From Billgrantia campisalis (GTDB lineage: Bacteria; Pseudomonadota; Gammaproteobacteria; Pseudomonadales; Halomonadaceae), in contig NZ_JABFUC010000013.1 of NCBI RefSeq assembly GCF_022341425.1, positions 85,119 to 149,118 on the forward strand: DNA of 64,000 nucleotides. Direction: 5' to 3'. Under the pieces are notes generated by a model that saw only the letters and a list, made by a program, of their open reading frames with translations, was not told the DNA's origin and did not search any database. Position 1 is the stretch's first letter. Each line of letters begins with the position of its first letter. Below are positions 8,693 to 16,688 of this stretch, in pieces. A program made the translations under genes and the position numbers.

Positions 8693-9892
8693 ATGACCGC
8701 AAGCGAACCCTGGCAGTGGCCGACGGCCGAGCTCAGCGCCGCGACGGCCAACCTGATTCTGCTGGGCGTGATCCTCAGCGTCAGCATCTTCGTCGATGCG
8801 CTGGCCCGGCGCCTTGGCCTGCCGCGCATTTCGCTGCTGGTGCTGGTCGGGGTGGCGCTGGCGACGGTACAGCAGCTGGTACTGGGCCACGACGGAAGCG
8901 CGCCGCTGGGTGCGCTCAGCGAGCCGCTGATTCACCTGGCTCTGGTGCTGGTGTCCTTCCTGTTGGGGGGTGAGCTGACCCTGACGCGCCTGCGGCGCCA
9001 CGGCTGGCTGCTGGTGGGTATCTCGCTGGTCATCGTGATGAGCGGCGCGCTGCTGGTGGGGGTCGGGCTGCTGCTGCTGGGCTTCCCGCTGGTGGTGGCA
9101 GTCAGCCTGGCGGCGATTTCGGTGGCCACCGAGCCGGCGGAGATCACCGAGGAGGTGCATGCCCGCGGCGATACCCGGCTGCGGGCCCGGCTGCTGATGG
9201 GCATGGTCGCCATCGACGATGCCTGGGGCATCCTGCTGTTTGGGGTGGCCGTGGCGCTGCTTGGCTGGCAGCTCACCGGCGAGGGCGGCCTGGCCCTGGC
9301 CCATGCCGGCTGGGAGCTGGGCGGAGCGCTGCTGCTGGGGACCGCCATCGGCCTGCCGGCGGCCTGGTTGACCGGCCGTCTGCGGCCGGGTGAGCCCACC
9401 CAGGTGGAGGCGCTGGCGCTGATCCTGCTGCTTACCGGGCTCTCGGTATGGCTCCAGGTCTCGGGACTGCTGGCGGCGATGTTCGCCGGGGCCCTGGTGG
9501 CCAACCTCTCCACCCACCACACCCGCTCGTTTCGCGAGATCGAGCACATCGAATGGCCCTTCCTGGTGTTCTTCTTCGTGCTCTCCGGCGCCAGCGTCGA
9601 CCTGGGCTATCTGGGCAGCGCGCTGTGGCTGACGCTGGCCTATATCGCCCTGCGTCTGGCCGGGCGCTATCTGGGCGGCGTGCTCGGCGTTCACCTGGCG
9701 GGGCGGCAGGAGGCGCTGCCCCGCGACATCGGCCTGGCGCTGACCCCCCAGGCCGGTATCGCCATGGGCATGGCGCTACTGGTGGTCGAGCGGTTTCCCG
9801 AGCATGGCACCCTGCTGCTCTCGGCGGTGGTGGCCTCCACCGTGGTCTTCGAGCTGACCGGCCCCTTCCTGATTCGCCGCGTGCTGCGCTGA
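8693..9892 (+). CDS. Cation/proton antiporter (CPA family)
   Basis: 399 residues with a TAAGG ribosome-binding site. About eleven to twelve hydrophobic segments span the whole protein. VATEPAEITEEVHARGD followed by MVAIDDAWGILLFGVAVAL resembles the conserved aspartate-bearing helix of Na+/H+ and K+/H+ exchangers. ALTPQAGIAMGMALLVVERFP near the C-terminus matches the GxxPxxGxAxG segment of the same superfamily. It lacks the TrkA-N/RCK domain found in Kef proteins. The likely role is monovalent cation extrusion or pH control, fitting a halotolerant host, but ion specificity is not visible. Its last 117 bases overlap the tail of the convergent P-type ATPase frame. Confidence 0.85.
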   Translation: MTASEPWQWPTAELSAATANLILLGVILSVSIFVDALARRLGLPRISLLVLVGVALATVQQLVLGHDGSAPLGALSEPLIHLALVLVSFLLGGELTLTRLRRHGWLLVGISLVIVMSGALLVGVGLLLLGFPLVVAVSLAAISVATEPAEITEEVHARGDTRLRARLLMGMVAIDDAWGILLFGVAVALLGWQLTGEGGLALAHAGWELGGALLLGTAIGLPAAWLTGRLRPGEPTQVEALALILLLTGLSVWLQVSGLLAAMFAGALVANLSTHHTRSFREIEHIEWPFLVFFFVLSGASVDLGYLGSALWLTLAYIALRLAGRYLGGVLGVHLAGRQEALPRDIGLALTPQAGIAMGMALLVVERFPEHGTLLLSAVVASTVVFELTGPFLIRRVLR

Positions 9893-12085
9893 ACCGGCCC
9901 GCCCTGGCACGCTGCGCAACAGGCGCAGGCCGTTGGCCACCACGATCAGGCTGGCGCCCATGTCGGCGAATACCGCCATCCACAGGGTGGCATGGCCGGT
10001 GAAGGCCAGCACCATGAACACCGCCTTGAGGCCCAGGGCCAGCGCGATGTTCTGCATCAGCACCGCGCGGGTGGCGCGGGAGAGGTCCAGGAAGGTGACC
10101 AGCCGGCGCGGGTCGTCGTCCATCAGCGCCACGTCGGCGGTCTCGATGGCGGCGTCGCTGCCCAGGGCGCCCATGGCGAAGCCGATGTCGGCGCGGGCCA
10201 GGGCCGGGGCATCATTGATGCCGTCGCCCACCATGCCGGTGGGGCCTTCGGCAACGCAGGCCTCGATGATCGCTAGCTTCTCCCCCGGCAGCAGGGCGCC
10301 ATGGGCCTCGTCGATGCCGGCTCGACCGGCCACCGCGGCGACGCTGTCCGGGTGGTCGCCGCTAAGCACCAGGGTGCGGATGCCACGCCGGTGAAGCGCC
10401 TCAATGGCCTCGCGGCTCTCCTCGCGCAGCGGGTCGGCCACGGCGAACAGCGCCAGGGGGTGCTCCTCCTCGCCGAGGAGCACCAGGGTCTCGCCGCGTT
10501 TCCGGTGCTCTGCGAGTCGGGCCCGCAGGGGCGGGATGGCCGCGCCGAATTCCTCGGCCAGGCGTAGGTTGCCCAGCCAGACCCGGCGCCCCTCCCAGGT
10601 GGCGATGACGCCACGGCCGGGACGCTCCTCTACCGCCGCGACCGCCAGCGAGTCGATGCCCTCCGCCTCGGCCGCCCGGGCCAGCGCCGCGGAGACCGGG
10701 TGGCCGGAGCGCGCCGCGAGCCCGGCGGCCAGGGCGCGCAGCCGTTGCCTTGCGGCGCTGTCCAGGGTGTCGTCGATCGCGTCCCAGTGGCACTGGGAGG
10801 GTTCACCCCGGGTGAGCGTACCGGTCTTGTCGAAGGCCAGGGTGCGCAGCCGGTGTCCCTGTTCGAGGAAGCTGCCACCCTTGACCAGGATCCCGGCCCG
10901 GGCGGCGGCGGAGAGCCCGCTGACGATGGTCACCGGGGTGGAGATCACCAGGGCACAGGGGCAGGCGATCACCAGCAGCACCAGGGCACGGTAGATGCCC
11001 TCGAGCCAGCCGACCCCGAACAGCCAGGGCCAGGCGAGGCCCACCAGCACGGCGATGGTGAAGACCGCCGGGGTGTAGATGGCCGCGAAGCGGTCGATAA
11101 AGCGCTGGGTCGGTGCGCGGCTGGCCTGAGCCTGTTCCACGGCGTGGATGATGCGCGCCAGGGTGGTATCGGCGGCGACGCGGGAGGTGCGAAAGAGGAA
11201 CTCGCGGCCCTGATTGATGCTGCCGGCGTATACCGTGCCCCCCGGCGCCTTGTCCACCGGCAGGCTTTCGCCGGTGATCGGCGACTCGTCGAGGATCGGA
11301 TGGCCTTCGACGATGCTGCCGTCCAGTGCCAGGCGCTCGCCGGGGCGCACCCGTACCAGGCTGTCGATGACGACGGAGCTGGCCGGTACGCTGCGAAAAC
11401 GGCCGTCGGGCTGGCGCACGCTGGCGCTTTCCGGCGCCAGCGTGAGCAGTTTGCGGATGGCATCGCGTGCCCGACCCAGGGAGCGTGCCTCGATGCGCTC
11501 GGCCAGGGTGAACAGTACCAGTACCATGGCGGCCTCGGCCCACTGGCCGATCAGCAGCGCACCGGTCACCGCCACGCTCATCAGGGCGTTGATGTTAAGG
11601 GTGCGATGGCGCAGGGCGATGAAGCCCTTTTTCCAGGTGGGTAGGCCGACCAGGGCGATGGCCGCCAGGGCCAGCACGGCGGGCAGCCAGGGCGTGCCCA
11701 GCGCGATCCAGTCGCTGACCTCCGCGACCAGGGCGATCACCGCGGCGCCGCCGAGCTTCCACCAGTTCTCGCGGGTGCTGGGCGCCTCGCTGCGCCGGGC
11801 CGGGTCGAGGGGTTCCGGGGTCATGCCGGTGGCGGCGATACGCCGGCGTATCTGCTCCTCGTCGGCATCGCGGTGGTGGACCGTCAGCACCCGACCGATC
11901 AGGTCGAAGTTCAGCGCTTCTACCCCGGGCGTGCCGGCCAGGGCGCGGCGCAGCAGCGCCTCTTCGGTGGGGCAGTCCATGGCCTCGATGCGCAGCCGCA
12001 GGGCACGAGCGCCCGGGGGCGGTGCCTCGCTGGCCGGGCGAGAAGCGTGGGTCTTGGCGCTGTCGCCGCAGCAGGAATCGCGCAT
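9776..12085 (-). CDS. Zn/Cd/Pb-translocating P-type ATPase
   Basis: 769 residues from the ATG at 12085, which has GAGGGAG six bases upstream and lies downstream of the MerR-type promoter; longer starts would lie too close to the predicted transcript start. An N-terminal CC pair (RDSCCGDS) is followed by a heavy-metal-associated domain with MDCPTEE. The membrane part has ACPCALVIS near residue 375, followed by the phosphorylation site DKTGT near residue 418 and MVGDGINDAPAL. CPC with these N-terminal cysteines is the Zn/Cd/Pb (ZntA/CadA) pattern. It should export metal at ATP cost. It is divergent from the MerR-family regulator at 12185. The reading frame continues about 40 residues past the usual end into the antisense of the antiporter gene, giving a Gln/His-rich tail. 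Confidence 0.94.
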   Translation of the reverse strand: MRDSCCGDSAKTHASRPASEAPPPGARALRLRIEAMDCPTEEALLRRALAGTPGVEALNFDLIGRVLTVHHRDADEEQIRRRIAATGMTPEPLDPARRSEAPSTRENWWKLGGAAVIALVAEVSDWIALGTPWLPAVLALAAIALVGLPTWKKGFIALRHRTLNINALMSVAVTGALLIGQWAEAAMVLVLFTLAERIEARSLGRARDAIRKLLTLAPESASVRQPDGRFRSVPASSVVIDSLVRVRPGERLALDGSIVEGHPILDESPITGESLPVDKAPGGTVYAGSINQGREFLFRTSRVAADTTLARIIHAVEQAQASRAPTQRFIDRFAAIYTPAVFTIAVLVGLAWPWLFGVGWLEGIYRALVLLVIACPCALVISTPVTIVSGLSAAARAGILVKGGSFLEQGHRLRTLAFDKTGTLTRGEPSQCHWDAIDDTLDSAARQRLRALAAGLAARSGHPVSAALARAAEAEGIDSLAVAAVEERPGRGVIATWEGRRVWLGNLRLAEEFGAAIPPLRARLAEHRKRGETLVLLGEEEHPLALFAVADPLREESREAIEALHRRGIRTLVLSGDHPDSVAAVAGRAGIDEAHGALLPGEKLAIIEACVAEGPTGMVGDGINDAPALARADIGFAMGALGSDAAIETADVALMDDDPRRLVTFLDLSRATRAVLMQNIALALGLKAVFMVLAFTGHATLWMAVFADMGASLIVVANGLRLLRSVPGRAGSAQHAANQEGAGQLEDHGGGHHRREQQGAMLGKPLDHQ

Positions 12086-12118
12086 GGGGAACTCCCTCTC
12101 ATCCATGGGGTATCCTGA

Positions 12119-12149
12119 ATGACACACCCTGTAGTCGCTACAGGGTCAA
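12119..12149 (-). promoter_or_regulatory. MerR-type promoter and operator of the metal ATPase
   Basis: A perfect dyad, ACCCTGTAG-TCG-CTACAGGGT at 12126-12146, lies between a -35 TTGACC (12144-12149, minus strand) and a -10-like TGTCAT (12119-12124), with a 19-base spacer. The long spacer containing the dyad is the hallmark of promoters that MerR-family activators untwist when metal binds. The regulator gene at 12185 is divergent. Confidence 0.88.
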
Positions 12150-12184
12150 GCCCTATCGTCACGCCCTGTCCGGGAGGGAACGCC

Positions 12185-12655
12185 ATGAGAGCTGCTGCCA
12201 TGAAGATCGGCGAGCTGGCCAGCCTGACGGGCTGCCCGGTGGAAACCATCCGCTACTACGAGCGAGAGGGGCTGCTGCCCGAGCCTGCCCGCAGCGCATC
12301 CAACTACCGGCTCTATGCCGGGTCCCATGCCGAGCGGCTGCGCTTTATCCGCCACTGTCGCACCCTCGATATGACGCTGGATGAGATCCGCACCCTGCTC
12401 GACTATCACGACCATCCGCGCCAGCCCTGCAACGCGGTCAACGGCCTGATTGACGAGCACCTGGCCCATGTGGAGGCGCGTATCGAGCAGCTTCAGGCGC
12501 TACGCGGGGCCCTGGTTGCCTTGCGTTCGCGCTGCAGCGGTGAGGCCGATTCCAGCCAGTGCGGTATTCTCTCGGCCCTGGCCCAGCCGGCCGCAGAGGA
12601 GATCACCGCGCACCGGGAGTCGAGCCATGTGCCGGGACCGCATGGCAGTCACTGA
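12185..12655 (+). CDS. MerR-family heavy-metal regulator (CadR/PbrR/ZntR type)
   Basis: 156 residues from the ATG at 12185, which has GGGAGGGA about 5 bases upstream. The winged helix-turn-helix is clear: MKIGELASLTGCPVETIRYYEREGLLPEPARSASNYRLY. It is followed by the coiled dimerisation helix (LIDEHLAHVEARIEQLQALRGAL). Metal-ligand cysteines are visible in QPCNAVNGLI and in CSGEADSSQCGIL, the arrangement seen in Cd/Pb/Zn sensors. It should activate the divergent ATPase promoter at 12119-12149 when metal binds. The C-terminus ends in a His-containing tail (HVPGPHGSH) that may add ligands. The exact metal cannot be decided from sequence. Confidence 0.92.
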   Translation: MRAAAMKIGELASLTGCPVETIRYYEREGLLPEPARSASNYRLYAGSHAERLRFIRHCRTLDMTLDEIRTLLDYHDHPRQPCNAVNGLIDEHLAHVEARIEQLQALRGALVALRSRCSGEADSSQCGILSALAQPAAEEITAHRESSHVPGPHGSH

Positions 12656-12673
12656 ACGGGGCAGCGGCGTCGT

Positions 12674-13822
12674 TCAGCCGTGTCGATACACCCGGCGCCC
12701 CAGCGCCCAGACCTGGTCGATGGCCCAGCCCGTATCGGCCAACACCAGCAGATCGGCGTCGCAGCCGGGTGCCAGGCGCCCCTTGTGGGGCAGCTTGAGG
12801 GCCTCGGCGGCGTGGCCGCTGGCCATGCCGATGGCGCGCTCCAGGGGAATGCCGTGGTCGTGGACGCACTGACCGAGCGCCGCGAACAGGCTCGACAGCC
12901 GCCCCGGCTCGAGGCCCACGAAGCGGCGCGCCTCGTCGAACTGGGGCAGCGAGGCATTGGCATCCGAGGAGAGGGTGATCCGCGACGGCTCGACCCGGGC
13001 ATGCAGGGCGCGGGCCACCGCCTCGGCCGCGGGGACCTCGCCGTCGGCCAGCAGCGCCGGGGTGGTGCTGGTGGTGAAGTCGATGCGTCCGCCCTCCCGG
13101 GCGAAGCGCAGCCCGTCCTCGAACAGCGCGGGGGTGCGGTTGATATGGGTGGGCATGAACTGGGCCAGGGGGATGGCGCTGGAGCGGGCCGCCTCGCGCA
13201 GCGGCTCCAGGTGCGAGGGAGCATCGCCGGTGTGGATGAAGACGATGCCCGACTTGCCGGCCAGCATGCCGGCGGTGCGGGCCTCGGCGGCGAGGCGGGC
13301 CAGCTCGCTCGCCGTAGGCTGGGAGCCGCGATGGTCGCTGATCGCCACCTCGCCGAGGCCGATGAATTCGGGAATGAAGACGATATCGCTGCCCACCGAG
13401 CCGGTGAGGGTCACCGGTGGCAGCTGGTAGGAGCCGGTGTAGCAGTAGGTGGTGAGTCCGCCGGCGGCCAGCTCGCGGGCCTTGCCCAGCAGGTTGGCCG
13501 GGGTGCGGGTCAGCGCATCGGTGCCCAGGGCGCCGACCAGGGTGGTGACCCCCGAGGCCAGGGCCTCTTCCAGGGCCAGCTCCGCGGTGCGGGTGCCGAA
13601 GCCGCCCTCGCCGCCGCCGCCGACGAAGTGCACCAGGGGGTCGACCAGACCGGGGATCACGCGCTGACCCGCCAGGTCGATCGCCTCGATCCCCGGCCCG
13701 CTGGCGGGCAGTGGCTCGCCGTCGGCTACCACGGCGGCGATGCGCCGATCGGCGATCAGCAGGTGGCAGAGCCCCAGGGGCTCGGGGGCGTAGAGGCGGG
13801 CGTTCTTGAGCAGGGTGAGCAT
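12674..13822 (-). CDS. iadA: Isoaspartyl dipeptidase homologue (IadA) with an altered metal motif
   Basis: 382 residues, collinear with E. coli IadA, a zinc amidohydrolase that cleaves beta-aspartyl dipeptides. Conserved segments include GGGGEGGFGTRT, the LGTD loop, CYTGSYQLP, TGSVGSDI, AISDHRGSQP, HTGDAPSHLEPL, MPTHINR and SSDANASLPQFDE. The metal-binding histidines in HTGD and PTHINR and the aspartate in SSDANAS are kept. The N-terminal HxH motif, normally DQHVHL in this family, reads DPLVHF, so the first histidine is replaced by leucine. Activity may be lost or altered. It is the last gene of the ABC transporter group and is preceded by a hairpin at 13851-13878, so expression may be partly separate. 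Confidence 0.87.
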   Translation of the reverse strand: MLTLLKNARLYAPEPLGLCHLLIADRRIAAVVADGEPLPASGPGIEAIDLAGQRVIPGLVDPLVHFVGGGGEGGFGTRTAELALEEALASGVTTLVGALGTDALTRTPANLLGKARELAAGGLTTYCYTGSYQLPPVTLTGSVGSDIVFIPEFIGLGEVAISDHRGSQPTASELARLAAEARTAGMLAGKSGIVFIHTGDAPSHLEPLREAARSSAIPLAQFMPTHINRTPALFEDGLRFAREGGRIDFTTSTTPALLADGEVPAAEAVARALHARVEPSRITLSSDANASLPQFDEARRFVGLEPGRLSSLFAALGQCVHDHGIPLERAIGMASGHAAEALKLPHKGRLAPGCDADLLVLADTGWAIDQVWALGRRVYRHG

Positions 13823-13850
13823 GATGGCGTCCGGTTGCGGGTGAAGAGAA

Positions 13851-13878
13851 GCCAGCGCCGGTGATAGCCGGCGCTGGC
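13851..13878 (-). terminator. Hairpin between binding protein and iadA
   Basis: A perfect 11-bp stem (GCCAGCGCCGG / CCGGCGCTGGC) with a 6-base loop starts 20 bases after the binding-protein stop. On the minus strand it is followed by TTCTCTT. It may terminate or attenuate transcription before iadA, or protect the upstream message. Confidence 0.6.
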
Positions 13879-13897
13879 GTTCGCTGAGAGCCCTCTG

Positions 13898-14683
13898 TCA
13901 GAGCTTGATATCGTAGTTGAAGTAGCGCTCCATGATCGCGTCGTAGGTGCCGTCCTCCTTTAGGGCGGCCAGCGCCTCGTTGAAGCGCTCGGCGAGGTCG
14001 CGGTCGCGGGGACGGAAGGCCACGCCCACCCCCTGGCCGAAGATGTGCTCGGGCTGATTGATGAAGTCGCTGACGCGCTGGAAGCGGGAGTCCTCGGCCT
14101 CGAGATCCATGCGCGACTCCGCCACCGGGGCGTCGAGGAAGGTCAGGTCGAGACGCTCGGCGCGCAGATCGTTGAGCACGTCGTCGCCGCTGGTATAGCG
14201 GCGGATCTCCACCAGGTCGCCGTACAGCTCGGAGACATAGTTGTCCTGCAGGGTGGCGCGCTGCACGCCCACCACCAGGCCTTCGAGGCTGTCGCGATCG
14301 GAGATGTCGACCTCTCGGCCCTGCAGGCTGAACCAGGCGCTGGGGGTGGTGTAGTAGGGCTCGGAGAACAGCACCCGCTGGGCGCGCTCCTCGGTGATCG
14401 CCATGGACGACATGATGCCGTCGTAGTTGCGTGCCAGCAGGCCGGGGATGATGCCGTCCCAGTCCTGCTCGACCCAGACGCAGGTGGCTTCGAGATAGTC
14501 GCAGACGGCTTCGCCCAGCTCGATCTCGAAGCCGGTGAGCTCGCCGTCTGGCTGGCGGTACATGAAGGGCTCGTAGGGCAGGTCGATGCCGAGACGGATC
14601 TCGGAGTAGTCGCGGGCCTGGGCGCTGCCGGCGGCGAGGCCGGCGGTCAGGGTGGCGGCGAGCAGCAGGGTCATGTGACGCAT
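13898..14683 (-). CDS. Periplasmic polar amino acid-binding protein (second copy)
   Basis: 261 residues from the ATG at 14683, preceded by GGGAGGAAG. A signal peptide ends at GSAQA-RDYSEI. The mature part begins IRLGIDLPYEPFMYRQPDGELTGFEIELGEAVCDYL, the family 3 solute-binding start of the Lys/Arg/Orn/His group. Other segments are QDWDGIIPGLLARNYDGIMSSMAIT and the C-terminal FNEALAALKEDGTYDAIMERYF. It is a clear paralogue of the protein at 15063-15830 and ends the set of transport genes. Two cysteines (EAVCDYLEATCVW) may form a disulfide as in LAO-binding proteins. It probably feeds the same permease with a different substrate range. Confidence 0.9.
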   Translation of the reverse strand: MRHMTLLLAATLTAGLAAGSAQARDYSEIRLGIDLPYEPFMYRQPDGELTGFEIELGEAVCDYLEATCVWVEQDWDGIIPGLLARNYDGIMSSMAITEERAQRVLFSEPYYTTPSAWFSLQGREVDISDRDSLEGLVVGVQRATLQDNYVSELYGDLVEIRRYTSGDDVLNDLRAERLDLTFLDAPVAESRMDLEAEDSRFQRVSDFINQPEHIFGQGVGVAFRPRDRDLAERFNEALAALKEDGTYDAIMERYFNYDIKL

Positions 14684-14864
14684 GAGACTTCCTCCCGGGA
14701 AGGTGTTGTTGTGACGCGGGGTTTCGGCCACGAGGTGGCACGGGAACGGACTTGTCGAGTGGTGAAGCAGCGACCGGGGTCGCACAGGGTTACCGCCGGT
14801 CAGACGGCGTCATGGAAACAGGGCACGGGCGTGCCATGGCTGCCGGGGTGGCTGCCGGGGAAGG

Positions 14865-14957
14865 CTATTCGTCGAACCATTCGCTGAGGTAGAAGCTGTC
14901 GAAGTAACAGCGATAGGCCTCGCGCGATGTTCGGTGTCGGGGGGAGCAATCGATCAT
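14865..14957 (-). CDS. Possible small protein of 30 residues
   Basis: An ATG frame of 30 codons ending in TAG. The C-terminal half is rich in aromatic and acidic residues (REAYRCYFDSFYLSEWFDE), which is unlike random GC-rich translation. The ribosome-binding region is weak (CGGGACAG). It lies between two binding-protein genes on the same strand and may be a small peptide, a leader or a remnant of a longer gene. I do not recognise a family. Confidence 0.3.
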   Translation of the reverse strand: MIDCSPRHRTSREAYRCYFDSFYLSEWFDE

Positions 14958-15017
14958 GGACGCTGTCCCGATGCGATGGAGACGGTTTGACTTTCCACAA
15001 GGGTAGCGGCGCTGTCA

Positions 15018-15047
15018 ATCCCTCCCCCGGCGGCCGGGGGAGGGGAT
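15018..15047 (-). terminator. GC-rich hairpin after the first binding protein
   Basis: TCCCTCCCCCGGC pairs with GCCGGGGGAGGGGA with one bulge, 16 bases after the binding-protein stop. Only a short T-poor tail follows, so it may act as an mRNA stabiliser that lowers expression of the downstream gene. Confidence 0.5.
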
Positions 15048-15062
15048 CACACGGCGGCTGTC

Positions 15063-15830
15063 TTACTCCTCGCCGAAGTAGCGCTCGAAGATCTCGTCGT
15101 AGGTACCGTCTTCCTTGAGCGTGGCGAGTGCCTCGTTGAAGCGCTCGGCAAGGGCGGTGTCGCGCTGGCGGAAGGCGATGCCGAAGCCTTCACCGAAGTA
15201 CTCCTCGGGCTCGGTGACCATCTCGCCGACCACCTGGAACTGACCCTCGCGGGCGTCGAGCAGGGTGACCTGGCCGACGATGAACTCCAGGAAGACGAGG
15301 TCCAGGCGCTGGGCCTGCAGGTCCAACACCATGTCGTCGGCGGTGGAGTAGCGGCTGATGCTGGCGACGCCGCCGTAGTTGTCGGTGACGTAGCTGTCGA
15401 AGGTGGTGCCACGCTGCACGCCGATGCTCTTGTCGGCCAGGGTCTCCTCGTTGATCACTTCGATCTCGCTGCCGGCGGGGGCGAACCAGGCGCCAGGGAT
15501 GGTGATGTAGGGATCGGAGAAGAGCACGGTCTGGCGACGCTCTTCGTTGATGGTCATCGAGGACATGATGGCGTCGTAGTTGCGCGCCAGCAGGCCGGGG
15601 ACGATGCCGTCCCACTCCTGCTCGATCCACTCGCAGGTGACGCCCATCTCGGCGCACAGGGCGTTGCCCAGCTCGATGTCAAAGCCGGTCAGCTCGCCAT
15701 CGGCGTCCCGGTACTCCATCGGCTCGTAGGGCACGTCGACGCCGAAGCGTACGTGGTCATAGTCGCGGGCCTGGGCGGTGCCGGCGACCAGCGCCACGCC
15801 GAGGATCGATACGGTCAGCAGTGTTTTCAT
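15063..15830 (-). CDS. Periplasmic polar amino acid-binding protein (first copy)
   Basis: 255 residues with a signal peptide ending at GTAQA-RDYDHV. The mature protein begins VRFGVDVPYEPMEYRDADGELTGFDIELGNALCAEMGVTCEW, the family 3 solute-binding pattern for lysine, arginine, ornithine or histidine. QEWDGIVPGLLARNYDAIMSSMTINEERRQTVLFSDPY and the terminal FNEALATLKEDGTYDEIFERYFGEE complete the fold. It lies downstream of the two permease genes in the same direction. Upstream astE, which acts in arginine degradation, points to arginine/ornithine as substrate; that is inference. Confidence 0.92.
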   Translation of the reverse strand: MKTLLTVSILGVALVAGTAQARDYDHVRFGVDVPYEPMEYRDADGELTGFDIELGNALCAEMGVTCEWIEQEWDGIVPGLLARNYDAIMSSMTINEERRQTVLFSDPYITIPGAWFAPAGSEIEVINEETLADKSIGVQRGTTFDSYVTDNYGGVASISRYSTADDMVLDLQAQRLDLVFLEFIVGQVTLLDAREGQFQVVGEMVTEPEEYFGEGFGIAFRQRDTALAERFNEALATLKEDGTYDEIFERYFGEE

Positions 15831-15960
15831 GGTTGGTTTCCCTTTTGTAGTCGTTCGTCCACCGATTGGGTGACGTCGCGCCAGAATTTAGCGCAGCTGC
15901 GCCGGGCTCGAAAGCCCTCGGGCGCGGTTTTTCCAACGCCTGTTTGACGCTGACGCCCCC

Positions 15961-16686
15961 TCAGCTCTGGGGCCTGAGGTGCGCCAGCAGTCGCTTCTCC
16001 AGGTAGCGGAAGAAGAAGAGGATGGTGAAGGTAAGACAGAGATAGATCACCGCCACGAAGATAAAGGCCTCGAAGGGGGCATAGAAGCGTGCATAGACGA
16101 AGCGTGCCGCCCCGGTGAGGTCCATCAAGGTGACCACGCTGGCAATCGCACTGGCATGCAGCATGAAGATCACCTCGTTGCCGTAGGCCGGCAGGGCGCG
16201 GCGAAAGGCGCTGGGCAGGATGATGCGCCGCATCATCAGCGCTTGGGACATGCCGTAGGCGCGGGCCGCCTCGATCTCGCCTTTGGGGGTCGCCTTGATG
16301 GCGCCGCGGAAGATTTCGGTGGTGTAGGCCGCCGTGTTCAGGGTGAAGGCGATCAGCGCCGGGTAGAAGGCCTCGCGCAGCAGCGGCCACAGGAAGGTCT
16401 CCTGAATGCCGTCGAAGAACACCACCCCGTAGTAGATGATGTAGAGCTGGATCAGTAGCGGAGTGCCGCGAAACACATAGGTGTAGGCGTAGATCGGCAG
16501 GCTGATCCAGCGGCGGCCCGAGCTGCGCCCTATGGCCAGCGGTACCGCCAGCACCAGACCGATCAGCAGGGAGACGAAGACCAGTTGGACGGTGACGACC
16601 AGGCCATCCCAGTAGTAGCCCAGCGTCTGGGGCGTAAAGATCAGGTTGCCATCCAGCAGTTCATGGAACCAGGCGAGAATTTCCAT
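15961..16686 (-). CDS. ABC transporter permease, HisM/ArtM type
   Basis: 241 residues from the ATG at 16686, two bases after the stop of the other permease gene. It has about five membrane helices. The EAA loop is AIKATPKGEIEAARAYGMSQALMMRRIILPSAFRRALPAYGNEVIFML, which contacts the ATPase. Together with the HisQ-type permease it forms the heterodimeric channel for polar amino acids. Length is typical. Confidence 0.93.
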   Translation of the reverse strand: MEILAWFHELLDGNLIFTPQTLGYYWDGLVVTVQLVFVSLLIGLVLAVPLAIGRSSGRRWISLPIYAYTYVFRGTPLLIQLYIIYYGVVFFDGIQETFLWPLLREAFYPALIAFTLNTAAYTTEIFRGAIKATPKGEIEAARAYGMSQALMMRRIILPSAFRRALPAYGNEVIFMLHASAIASVVTLMDLTGAARFVYARFYAPFEAFIFVAVIYLCLTFTILFFFRYLEKRLLAHLRPQS

Positions 16687-16688
16687 GG

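Larger units (their letters stand above)
14684..15062 (-). other. 379-base gap between the two binding-protein genes
   Basis: It contains a strong GC hairpin (15018-15047), a minus-strand TTGACA at 15013-15018 that could be a -35 for the downstream binding protein, and a 30-codon open frame at 14865-14957. The rest shows nothing recognisable. The gap suggests that the second binding protein can be transcribed independently. Confidence 0.5.
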
